The notes under the pieces were generated by a model that made no database searches, was not told the DNA's origin, and saw only the letters and a list, made by a program, of their open reading frames with translations. Source: Pseudomonas citri (lineage in GTDB: Bacteria; Pseudomonadota; Gammaproteobacteria; Pseudomonadales; Pseudomonadaceae). From it: a stretch of DNA of 64,000 nt. The position numbers and the translations under genes are program-made. This document shows, piece after piece, positions 17,609 to 25,490 of the stretch. The number at the start of each line of letters is the position of its first letter. Position 1 is the first letter of the stretch. The stretch lies in assembly GCF_025336485.1 (NCBI RefSeq), contig NZ_JAODAB010000001.1, positions 248,001 to 312,000 of the forward strand, given 5' to 3'.

Positions 17609-20188
17609 TCAATGACCAAGAGGAAGAGGAAAAAACGAGGCCGGCATCCGTGGCAGGTAACTCAGCAACCACCCCACCAGTCGCAGGGGCGGTCCGGCCA
17701 GACGCCGGACCCACGACGGCAGGTATTCGTAGAGCTGGAAGTAGCCTTTGGCACCCAGTTTGAAAATATCGATCAGGCTGTACAGGGGCCTGTCCGGGAC
17801 ATAGTTCTCGCCCCAGTTCAGCCAGGCATCGGCGCGGGCGAAGGTGCACTGCACGAAATCGATTTTTTGCCGGGTGGACAACTCGGCGAAGTTGATACCG
17901 ACGAATTGCTTGTGGCTGCGGCTGACCAGACCGGGAAACAGGAACTCGCGGGAATCACGCTGCATCAACAACGAAATACGTCCACCGACCGGCAACGACA
18001 ACGGCACATCGACCTGGACGCCAACGCCGCCATCGGAATAATCGAGCAGCGTGCCCGGATAGCAATGCCCACTCTCCAGGCGCACCGACACCGGCAACCG
18101 GGTCTGTACGCGATGCGTCTGGCGCACCTGGCGCACTTCGGCCGCCACCGCCACCGCCGCACCCAGGATCAACAGGTTGTAGATCACCCACAGGGAACTC
18201 ACCAGCACCGTGCCGACTTCATTGGCCGGCCCCGTGGAGAAACGCCAGCAGGCAAAACCCAGCCCCAGGATGTTCAGGCCCGCCAGGATCAGGTACGGGC
18301 GGGCGATCTTCCAGTCGAACCGGTCGTACTCCATCAGCCCCCCCTTGGAGGTGACATTGAAGGTGCCTTTGTTCGGGCTGAAAAGCGCCACCGTGGTCGG
18401 GCGCGCGATGTACCAGGCCAGGACGGTCTCGTAGACCTCGCCCCAGAACGTCTGCCTGAAGCGCCCCTGCATGCGCGAGTTGGTGAGGCTGGCATGAAGC
18501 ATCGGTGGCAACACGTACAACAGGATCATCAACGCCGGGGCATAAATGATGTAGGCATGCAGCAGGAGGAATGCCAGGGGCGCGACCAGGAAGATCAGCC
18601 GCGGCAAACCGGCGAGAAAGTGCATCATCGCGTTCGCGTAGCAGATCCGCTGGAACACCGTCAGGCCCTTGCCCAACAGCGGATTGTCGGTACGAAAAAT
18701 CTGCGCCATCCCCCTGGCCCAGCGGATGCGCTGGCCGATATGGGCGGACAGGCTTTCCGTGGCCAGGCCGGCCGCCTGGGGAATGCGGATGTAGGCCGAA
18801 TTCCATCCCGCACGATGCAGGCGCAACGCGGTATGCGCATCCTCGGTCACGGTCTGCACCGCGAAGCCACCGATTTCATCCAGCGCCGAACGCCGCAGCA
18901 CCGCACACGAGCCGCAGAAGAATGCGGCGTTCCACATGTCGTTGCCGTCCTGGATCAGGCCATAGAACAGCTCACCCTCGTTCGGCCTGTTGCGAAACAC
19001 CGCCAGATTACGCTCGAACGGATCGGCGGACAGGAAGTGATGGGGCGTCTGCACCAGCGCCAGCTTCGGATCGCGCAGGAACCAGCCCACCGTCAACTGC
19101 AGGAACGAGCGAACCGGCATATGGTCGCAATCGAACAGCGCGACCAGTTCGCCGTCTATCTGGCCCAGCGCGTGGTTCAGGTTGCCGGCCTTGGCGTGAC
19201 GGTTGTCTGGACGAATGATGTAGCCAACCCCGACTTCGGCAGCGAACTGGCGGAACGCCTCGCGCTTGCCGTCATCGAGAACATGGATGCGCAGCTTGTC
19301 CTCCGGCCAGTCAATGCCCATGGCGGCATAGACCGTACCTCGCACCACCGAGAGATCCTCGTTGTAGGTGGGGATCAACAGATCGACCGTGGGCCAGTGT
19401 CGGCTGTCCTCCGGCAGTTGCGCCGGCTCGCGGTTCAGGGGCCAACAGGTCTGGATGTAACCGAAGATCAGCACGACCCAGGAATAGGTTTCCGCCGCCA
19501 GCAGCGCCAGGCCACACAGCAGGTCCAGGGGTTGGTCCCAATTCAGTGTCGAGGTGTAGCGCCACCACAGGTAACGCGAAGACACGATGCTGGATAACAC
19601 CACCATCAACAGGGTCGCGAAACGACCGGGGATCCCCCGCACCAGCATGGCCAGTCCCCAGAGCAAGAGCCCGAATACCAGTTGCTCCAGATAGCCGAAC
19701 GGTTCGGTGATGCACAACACTGTCAACAGAACCAATTGCGCGATCAGAAAGCCGCCGAGCCACCATTGACGGTGCCGCTCCAGGCCTTTCCACCAGTGGA
19801 CCCCCTGATCCACGCGTGAGTGATCACGGATACGTCGGGCCTGTTGCCTGAGCACCTTGTTCAGGCGGCTACGCAACATTCGATACGAGGTCGCGGTGCG
19901 CGACCACCACGCCCAGGTGCCGGAGCGTTGTGCTGGCGCGACGGGGCGTATCAGCAGCAACCAGGCGGTTTGCAGGACATAACGCAACGGATCGCCGAGG
20001 CTCGGCTTCTTGTCGGCCAACTGCGGATACCAGCGTTGTCGCTGCTCCAGCAGCCGTCGCCAGGTCGTCGACTCCAGGCGCAACACCGACCAGGCCAAGC
20101 CACTCGACAAGGCCAGGAAAAACGCGACCAAAGGCGTGCAATCGTAATCGTCGCGCAACGACCGGTAGGGGAACCAGCGCGCGATCAT
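17609..20188 (-). CDS. bcsA: Cellulose synthase catalytic subunit BcsA
   Basis: 859 residues from the ATG at 20188 that overlaps the bcsQ stop. Multiple TM helices surround a GT2 domain with VLDDGK (~304), the DCD metal site (353-355), TED (448-450) and QRIRW (486-490), the acceptor-gripping motif. A C-terminal PilZ domain binds c-di-GMP through RQTHR (689-693) and DYSDGG (716-721). The enzyme polymerises UDP-glucose and extrudes the chain through the inner membrane. All diagnostic residues are present, so the operon should be c-di-GMP-activated. Confidence 0.97.
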   Translation of the reverse strand: MIARWFPYRSLRDDYDCTPLVAFFLALSSGLAWSVLRLESTTWRRLLEQRQRWYPQLADKKPSLGDPLRYVLQTAWLLLIRPVAPAQRSGTWAWWSRTATSYRMLRSRLNKVLRQQARRIRDHSRVDQGVHWWKGLERHRQWWLGGFLIAQLVLLTVLCITEPFGYLEQLVFGLLLWGLAMLVRGIPGRFATLLMVVLSSIVSSRYLWWRYTSTLNWDQPLDLLCGLALLAAETYSWVVLIFGYIQTCWPLNREPAQLPEDSRHWPTVDLLIPTYNEDLSVVRGTVYAAMGIDWPEDKLRIHVLDDGKREAFRQFAAEVGVGYIIRPDNRHAKAGNLNHALGQIDGELVALFDCDHMPVRSFLQLTVGWFLRDPKLALVQTPHHFLSADPFERNLAVFRNRPNEGELFYGLIQDGNDMWNAAFFCGSCAVLRRSALDEIGGFAVQTVTEDAHTALRLHRAGWNSAYIRIPQAAGLATESLSAHIGQRIRWARGMAQIFRTDNPLLGKGLTVFQRICYANAMMHFLAGLPRLIFLVAPLAFLLLHAYIIYAPALMILLYVLPPMLHASLTNSRMQGRFRQTFWGEVYETVLAWYIARPTTVALFSPNKGTFNVTSKGGLMEYDRFDWKIARPYLILAGLNILGLGFACWRFSTGPANEVGTVLVSSLWVIYNLLILGAAVAVAAEVRQVRQTHRVQTRLPVSVRLESGHCYPGTLLDYSDGGVGVQVDVPLSLPVGGRISLLMQRDSREFLFPGLVSRSHKQFVGINFAELSTRQKIDFVQCTFARADAWLNWGENYVPDRPLYSLIDIFKLGAKGYFQLYEYLPSWVRRLAGPPLRLVGWLLSYLPRMPASFFPLPLGH

Positions 20189-20907
20189 GCCGGCGCCCCT
20201 TGCCGGCTCTGGCACCAGATTGCCAGGCTGAGCACGTCCTGGGCCACCAGGCTGCGCGGTGCATAACGGCCCACCGGCTGCTTGCAGGCCAACGCTTCGC
20301 GCATCGCTTCATCACTGTGCACGATCACCGGCAACAGCCGCTCATCATAGTGCTGACGCCAGACCAGCATCAGATCGCGCTGGATCTGGCTGGCCGGATC
20401 AAAACGATTGAGCAACAGGTAATCCGTACGCGCTTGCTGCTGTTGCAACAGGACATGGCAGGCCGCATCGGCTTCGATCACCTGAATCTGCAATTGGCAG
20501 GACACCGCCCTGTCATGCCAGGGCGAGCGCTGGGGCAAATCAAACAGAATCCAGTCAAAACCCATCGCCAGGGCATCGATACGGCGGGCCCAGAGCTCAG
20601 GCTGGAGGCTAAGCTCTCGCGTCACATGCACCTGCTCGGTGCCGGCGAGGCGACCGTAGGGCAGCAGACTCAAGTTCGGCGCAACTTCCCAGAACTCGTT
20701 TTTCCAGTCCTGCCCATCGAGCCAGGCCCGCGCCCAGCCGCCGGTCTGCGCGACCGCCAGATTGAAGTGCAGGCGCAGCAAGTTGTCCGGGCACATATCC
20801 ACCAGCAGCACGCGCTGTTCCAGGGAATGCAGAGCGTATCCGAGCGCCGCCAGCAATGAACTGCTGCCAGTGCCGCCACGCAAGCCGTGCAAACCCAGCG
20901 TAGTCAC
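20185..20907 (-). CDS. bcsQ: MinD/ParA-like ATPase BcsQ
   Basis: 240 residues, GTG start overlapping the bcsR stop (GTGA). The N-terminus LGLHGLRGGTGSSS is a degenerate Walker A, and VLLVDMCPDNLLRLHFNL follows, both closely like E. coli BcsQ (GVRGGVGTTT, VVDACPDNLLRLSFN). HSDEAMREALACKQPVGRYAP near the C-terminus is also shared. In E. coli BcsQ is needed for cellulose secretion, works with BcsR and localises the complex at the pole. The missing Walker lysine is a feature of the family, not damage. Confidence 0.92.
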   Translation of the reverse strand: MTTLGLHGLRGGTGSSSLLAALGYALHSLEQRVLLVDMCPDNLLRLHFNLAVAQTGGWARAWLDGQDWKNEFWEVAPNLSLLPYGRLAGTEQVHVTRELSLQPELWARRIDALAMGFDWILFDLPQRSPWHDRAVSCQLQIQVIEADAACHVLLQQQQARTDYLLLNRFDPASQIQRDLMLVWRQHYDERLLPVIVHSDEAMREALACKQPVGRYAPRSLVAQDVLSLAIWCQSRQGAPA

Positions 20908-21128
20908 GCGCTCACCTGCGTTTCTTCGGGGTGTACCTGTGAGTCCCGCACACCGATCGGCTGTTGCGTCTGCTCGAACTCGGCCAGCAGGGGCCAGCGC
21001 TGCAAGGCTCGTCGCAACGCCCTCTGGACTGACACGTCGATGTACTTCAGGGCCGGCAACTGCAACTCAGCCTTCAATCGGGCGATGTCATCGGCCCGTT
21101 CCGAGCGCATCGAATACCGGGTGCTCAT
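20904..21128 (-). CDS. bcsR: Cellulose biosynthesis protein BcsR
   Basis: 74 residues from the ATG at 21128 that overlaps the bcsG stop (ATGA). The core LPALKYIDVSVQRALRRALQRWPLLAEF matches the BcsR family, whose E. coli member has ALKRWPLLAEF. BcsR stabilises BcsQ in E. coli. The first residues and the C-terminal ~20 residues are not conserved in my recollection of the family. The coupling of bcsR to bcsQ by a 4-base overlap supports a complex. Confidence 0.85.
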   Translation of the reverse strand: MSTRYSMRSERADDIARLKAELQLPALKYIDVSVQRALRRALQRWPLLAEFEQTQQPIGVRDSQVHPEETQVSA

Positions 21129-22744
21129 GGAGTCACCGGCCGGTAAGGTTGCCATGCGTCTTTCTCCTTGATCCGTACATAAGGCGTGGCGGCGTAGTCC
21201 AGCACGACGCTGCCTTCGCTCTCGGACACCAAAGGGGTTTGCATCAAGTCCGCCAGCAACGGCTGCCAGTCCGGTTGCAGGCCTTCGGCCCGGGATGGCG
21301 CGGCATACAGGCGCTCGATGATCTGCGCCAGAGCCAGGTAGCTGCTGGGTTCGGTGACATGCAAAGGCGTGGAACGAGGATTACGCCCCATGCCGATCAA
21401 TTTGATACCGACCGGCACCTGGGTAATCGACGGACTGGGTATCTCATGCATGCCGGGGAACTGCATGCGGTCGCCGCGCAGGGCCGCGCCGTGATCCGGA
21501 ATCATCACCACGACCACGGGGCGAGCACTGGACTCCAGTTGCGCGATGAAACCGCTCAAGTCGTCCAGCAGCGTCTTGGCCCGCGCCTTGTAATCGGCGC
21601 GACGGCTAGCGCCATCAGCCGTCACGATCCGGTTACCCTCATGCAACGTCAGCGAGTTGTAGAACAGCGCTACGCGCGACCCGGGCTGCTCTTGACGTCG
21701 CTTCCACCACAGGTCCAAGACCTCGCCATCACGCCATATCGGCGAGCCGTCCGGCCCCGACAGCGCGGGCCGCAAATGGCTGAGATCGGTCTGCGGACCG
21801 GGCACCGAACCCAGGCTCTGCACCGCATTGAGAAAGCCCTCTTGCTGGCCCGTATGGTTGAGCAAGGTTGCGCTGACGAATCCCCGTTCACCCAGCTCAT
21901 CGAACAGCAGGCAGGATTCGCTCGCAGGGGCATAGAGCTGCTGCAAAGGTGTCTGGCCGCAGCCGGCACGTAGCAGTCGAAGCGTGGCCGGCACTCGCTC
22001 GGAGGCGGCAGAATTGAAGCGGTCGAACAGCACATCCATCTGCCGCAGCAGCGGATGCTCGCGCAGATCGCTGAGCTCGAGATCGTCCCAGGCCATGGAG
22101 TCGATATTGATCAGCAACAGATCGAAGGGCTGGGCGGCAGCCGTCGACGGCTCGAACGCGATTCGTCGCTCAGCCTGCACGGCGTAGAACTGCTGGAGAT
22201 AACTGTCGAGAGCCACCCCGGACTGGCTACCCCTGTGCCCCGGCGCAGTGATTCGGGCTGCATCCGATACATCGTCCGGCTGGGGTGCCAACAGATTGGT
22301 ACAGCCCAACCAGAGCAGCCCGGCCAGGCTCAAGGTGGTCATTCGCAACCAGGGATGGATATAGGCATATGCCAGCACCAATACCAGCAGCCAGCCACAG
22401 AAATTCCAATCGATCAGCCGCTCGGCCAGCGCCAAGAGATGGCCGGAGGAAAGTTCCGTCACCGACGGCCATTGCGCCCGGAAACTCAACGCAGGTAGCC
22501 AGGTGTCTCGATAGAACAGTGCCATAGCCATTGGCACGGCAATCGACCGACGGGCAATGAGCGTAAAGCGGCTGCCCAGTGGCATCAGCAAAAAGGCCGC
22601 GAACAACAGATTGGGCAGCACCTGGATGCTCAGATAGCCGCCCCAGTGCAAGGCCAGCTTGAGTATGAAGTACAGGTTCCAGTGGCCCAGGCCCGGCCAG
22701 GCCCGCGCGACTTTCACGGGGATTTCGGACTCGAACCTACTCAT
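21125..22744 (-). CDS. bcsG: BcsG-family phosphoethanolamine transferase-like protein
   Basis: 539 residues. Five N-terminal TM helices (to ~150) precede a periplasmic alkaline-phosphatase-superfamily domain (~200-520). Family blocks are clear: FNSAAS..PATLRLLRAGCGQ, ALFYNSLTLHEGN, PDHGAALRGDRM and IPSPSITQVPVGIKLIG. E. coli BcsG adds phosphoethanolamine to cellulose using Cys243, Tyr277, Ser278, His396, Glu442 and His443 (from memory). Here the aligned residues are D215, E249, R250, H368, D417 and H418: the nucleophile serine appears replaced and the zinc ligands shifted to acidic residues. The gene is otherwise intact, so it may be inactive or use another nucleophile (S248 or T253). See findings. 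Confidence 0.88.
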   Translation of the reverse strand: MSRFESEIPVKVARAWPGLGHWNLYFILKLALHWGGYLSIQVLPNLLFAAFLLMPLGSRFTLIARRSIAVPMAMALFYRDTWLPALSFRAQWPSVTELSSGHLLALAERLIDWNFCGWLLVLVLAYAYIHPWLRMTTLSLAGLLWLGCTNLLAPQPDDVSDAARITAPGHRGSQSGVALDSYLQQFYAVQAERRIAFEPSTAAAQPFDLLLINIDSMAWDDLELSDLREHPLLRQMDVLFDRFNSAASERVPATLRLLRAGCGQTPLQQLYAPASESCLLFDELGERGFVSATLLNHTGQQEGFLNAVQSLGSVPGPQTDLSHLRPALSGPDGSPIWRDGEVLDLWWKRRQEQPGSRVALFYNSLTLHEGNRIVTADGASRRADYKARAKTLLDDLSGFIAQLESSARPVVVVMIPDHGAALRGDRMQFPGMHEIPSPSITQVPVGIKLIGMGRNPRSTPLHVTEPSSYLALAQIIERLYAAPSRAEGLQPDWQPLLADLMQTPLVSESEGSVVLDYAATPYVRIKEKDAWQPYRPVTP

Positions 22745-22931
22745 GGGGCGTACTCGCGGGTAAGCGCCTGGAAGTACGCCGATGCACAGAGCGTGACTTC
22801 AAGTAGCGAGGCGGCAAAAGCCTTTGCAATCCGTCCATTGCCCGACGCCAGAAAGTACGCAGCAGCCAGGCGAGCGCCAGCGTCAGCGAACTGCTCGCGG
22901 CAATGACCTGGAGTAACTCGTAATAACTCAT
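22737..22931 (-). CDS. bcsF: Small membrane protein BcsF
   Basis: 64 residues: ATG at 22931 overlaps the bcsE stop, and the end overlaps bcsG by 8 bp. One TM helix (YELLQVIAASSSLTLALAWLL) is followed by a basic region with RRAMDGLQRLLPPRYLKSR and HRRTSRR, the layout of E. coli BcsF (TM then RRIRDTLRLFFAKPRYVK). BcsF anchors BcsE at the membrane and links it to BcsG. Easy to miss because it is short and lies inside a longer spurious frame. Confidence 0.85.
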   Translation of the reverse strand: MSYYELLQVIAASSSLTLALAWLLRTFWRRAMDGLQRLLPPRYLKSRSVHRRTSRRLPASTPHE

Positions 22932-24472
22932 TCGCAATAGTCCGTGATCGCCGGGCTGGTTTGCCGTGGCGTATAGGCATTCAGGTCGGAGCGTGCCCGA
23001 GGCGTGGCCTCGGTCCGATCCGGAGCCAGGCGAAACTCGTGCGGCAGCGCGAGTGCATGGAGGAACGCGACACGCGGCAACTCGCCCAGATCGGCAAGGG
23101 GTTGGCAATCACTGAACAGACTGCGCCATGGCAAGCGACAGATATTGCCCAACGCCGACTCCAGGCCATCGCTGCGGCAGGCGAAAAGAAAGACGTAGCA
23201 CACGCCCTCCACCACCGTGGCGATATCGCCGAAGCGGCGCAGGGTGACCTGGTACAGGCACTGTTCGATCGTCAGCGAGGGTGGCGGTTGCAACCGCAGC
23301 AACTGGTGCTCGATTTCGCCGCAAGCGTCCGCGTAAATCTGATCCAGCGTCGACAGGAACTCCCGCGGGGGCAACAGACCGCGCATCGTCGGGGCGCGCA
23401 GGCGCTTGAGCAGCGATTCCAGGTCGTTGCCCGAACGCCCGCGGTTCCAGAGCTGCCCCTGCACGCTGTCGACCAGACTGAAGAAACGGGACAACGAGAC
23501 GCCAAAAGGCACAATGATATTCGCCCCGCAGGACATCAACAGACGCTCGTCGCGATAGCGCAGGCAAGGTTCCATTTCCCGCACGACGACTTTCAGCGCC
23601 ATCCCGCAGCGCTCGCGCAAGGCATACAGATCCCGTGACAACACTTCCACTTGCTGGTCGCTTTCGATCGCGATCAGCACGCTTGCGGCGCGGGCCAGCG
23701 AAGCCTGTTGCAGCAGGTCGATACGCCGCTCGAAAACCTTCCATTGCCGGGAGAGCGTCGAGGTGCTTTCCAGCACGGAACGCTGGGCAAGATAGAGGCG
23801 CTGATCATCGGTGCGTGTCGGCACTGGCCGGGCCTGTTCGTCACGGACCACGCCAAAGCCCGAGGCCAGCGACTGGAGTTCGAATGCCTGGGCGCCGCAA
23901 ACGCCCTGTTCGCTGTGCCAGAAATGCAATTGATAGCGAATCCCGCCGTCATGACGGTACAACTGCGCCAACCCGGACAGGCATTCATTGAGCCGGACCA
24001 GCTCTGCATGCAACGACGACGCCTGCCCATGGCACAGCACCAGCAGGGTGCAACCGCGCTCGCGCAACCAGTGCCTCATGCGCTCACACCATTGCTGCAA
24101 CTGGAGGGTATCGAAAGATTGCCAACTGGTGGCGGGCAGCATCAACAGCACCTGACTGCCAGGCGCCACCGCCGCGCGCCTCAACTCCGAAGGCAGCGAT
24201 TCGAGTGCCGAACGCATGGCGGGCACGGGGACTTCGAACACCCTCAATTGCCCGGGGCCCTGCTGATCGTCCAGGGCGCCGATCCGGTCCTCGGGATTTG
24301 AGCCGCACCACACCAGCGTGGCCCGGTGCTGGGCGGACAACGCCACCAGGAATTGCAGTGCCAGCACCTGCGCATCGCTCGGCTGGTCAAGGGCTACCCA
24401 ATACAAACCACCTTGACGCAACTGTATTTGCTCATCCCGAAGAGACGGGATGGCCAAGGTGACCTGACTCAA
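22928..24472 (-). CDS. bcsE: c-di-GMP-binding protein BcsE
   Basis: About 514 residues from a TTG at 24472 with a strong AGGGGAAG seven bases before it; an upstream TTG at 24574 would add 34 unconserved residues with no good ribosome site. The C-terminal GIL domain carries the c-di-GMP motif in EPCLRYRDERLLMSCGANIIVP, where RYRD corresponds to RATD of E. coli BcsE. BcsE recruits BcsF and supports BcsG in the secretion complex. It opens the bcs operon, with BcsF starting inside its stop codon. Confidence 0.85.
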   Translation of the reverse strand: MSQVTLAIPSLRDEQIQLRQGGLYWVALDQPSDAQVLALQFLVALSAQHRATLVWCGSNPEDRIGALDDQQGPGQLRVFEVPVPAMRSALESLPSELRRAAVAPGSQVLLMLPATSWQSFDTLQLQQWCERMRHWLRERGCTLLVLCHGQASSLHAELVRLNECLSGLAQLYRHDGGIRYQLHFWHSEQGVCGAQAFELQSLASGFGVVRDEQARPVPTRTDDQRLYLAQRSVLESTSTLSRQWKVFERRIDLLQQASLARAASVLIAIESDQQVEVLSRDLYALRERCGMALKVVVREMEPCLRYRDERLLMSCGANIIVPFGVSLSRFFSLVDSVQGQLWNRGRSGNDLESLLKRLRAPTMRGLLPPREFLSTLDQIYADACGEIEHQLLRLQPPPSLTIEQCLYQVTLRRFGDIATVVEGVCYVFLFACRSDGLESALGNICRLPWRSLFSDCQPLADLGELPRVAFLHALALPHEFRLAPDRTEATPRARSDLNAYTPRQTSPAITDYCE

Positions 24473-24723
24473 GCGTACTTCCCCTTCCCACCCGGGCAAA
24501 TGACTACAATTGCGAATTTCGCCCGCAGAGATCCGAGGCAGCCTTATCGCTTGCCTGTTCGGTCTTGATGACAAAAAGAATCACACCGCTGGTGTCCAGC
24601 GCGTACAGGCCGATCGGCCTTATCGATCGAGCAGTGCGCCTTGCCCGAGGACAGCGATGGCAAAACGCCAACAGATGATGCAATCCATCGGCGCGGCGAA
24701 CCATGGGTCTTCGGCTGATTTTA

Positions 24724-24761
24724 AGTAGGAATAACGCCTACTCGAGTAGGAATCGCCCTAC
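24724..24761. promoter_or_regulatory. Tandem GTAGG palindromes upstream of the bcs operon
   Basis: Two inverted repeats in tandem: AGTAGG-N7-CCTACT (24724-24742) and AGTAGG-N6-CCTAC (24745-24761), their GTAGG cores 21 bp apart. They lie between the response regulator gene (24861-25490) and bcsE, upstream of the cellulose operon. The same motif with the same spacing precedes the che operon. The form recalls the TAGGA-type boxes of NarL-family regulators such as RcsB. A binding site for one of the two local regulators is inferred. Confidence 0.55.
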
Positions 24762-24774
24762 CCCATCACCCACA

Positions 24775-24860
24775 CGGGGCAAAAGCTAGCGACCTCTGCG
24801 TCATGTGTTGGCTGGGTCCGCGCATTCGCGAGCAAGCCCCGCAGGGGATGGGCGTCTTGT
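24775..24860. repeat. Degenerate single REP unit and GC hairpin
   Basis: ATTCGCGAGCAAGCCCC (24824-24840) is one arm of the usual Pseudomonas REP element without its partner. The overlapping GCCCC-TGC-GGGGC-type stem (read on the minus strand, ~24836-24847) is just past the stop of the response regulator and could end its transcript, though no U-run follows. Confidence 0.35.
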
Positions 24861-25490
24861 TCAGAGCAGCCCCTGCGTCATCGCATAACGAACGATATCG
24901 GCCGTGCTGGTGAACCTCATTTTCTCCATCAGACGCGCCTTGTGGGTGCTGACAGTCTTGTGGCTGATGGCCAGCTCCGTGGCGATCCGCGAGACGCTGA
25001 GGCCCTGGGCGAGCTGCCGCATGACTTGCAATTCCCGGTCGGTGAGGCCGTCATGCTGGCTGTACGGGCCCAGGCCGCTGGCGGCGAAGGCCATTTGCTC
25101 GGCCAGGCCGGCGTCGATGTATCGTCCGCCCGCCGCCACCCGGCGGATGGCTGCGAGCAGTGTCTCGGGGTCGCGGTCCTTGGTCAGGTAGCCCGAAGCC
25201 CCCGACCTGAACGCACGCTGGGCGATCTGCACTTCATTGTGCATGCTCAACACCAGGATCGGCAGTTGCGGATAGTGGGAGCGGATACGCGCCACCAGAT
25301 CGTCGCCACAGATGCCGGGCATGCTCATGTCCAGCAGCAACAGGTCGATGCCACCCTGGCGCAGTCGTTCGAGCAGCGTGGCGCCGTTTTCCGCTTCAGC
25401 GGCGACGTGCAAGTCGCCGGCCAGGGCAAACAGCTGTTTCAGACCCTCGCGCATAATGGCGTGATCATCGGCAATCATCAGTCGAATCAT
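24861..25490 (-). CDS. NarL/FixJ-family response regulator paired with the seven-PAS kinase
   Basis: 209 residues, ATG overlapping the kinase stop (TATGA), so co-translated with it. Receiver with D54 in LLLDMSMPG and Lys in GYLTKD; LuxR-type helix-turn-helix with LTDRELQVMRQLAQGLSVSRIATELAISHKTVSTHKARLMEKM. It is a paralogue of the regulator at 10237-10878 and the two bracket the cellulose operon. The tandem GTAGG sites 100-140 bp past its stop, at the bcs operon, are the best candidate target. Confidence 0.94.
   Translation of the reverse strand: MIRLMIADDHAIMREGLKQLFALAGDLHVAAEAENGATLLERLRQGGIDLLLLDMSMPGICGDDLVARIRSHYPQLPILVLSMHNEVQIAQRAFRSGASGYLTKDRDPETLLAAIRRVAAGGRYIDAGLAEQMAFAASGLGPYSQHDGLTDRELQVMRQLAQGLSVSRIATELAISHKTVSTHKARLMEKMRFTSTADIVRYAMTQGLL

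Noticed and set aside
20185..20907. BcsQ Walker A without the usual lysine read as a mutation
   Set aside because: E. coli BcsQ has the same kind of degenerate motif, so this is normal for the family.
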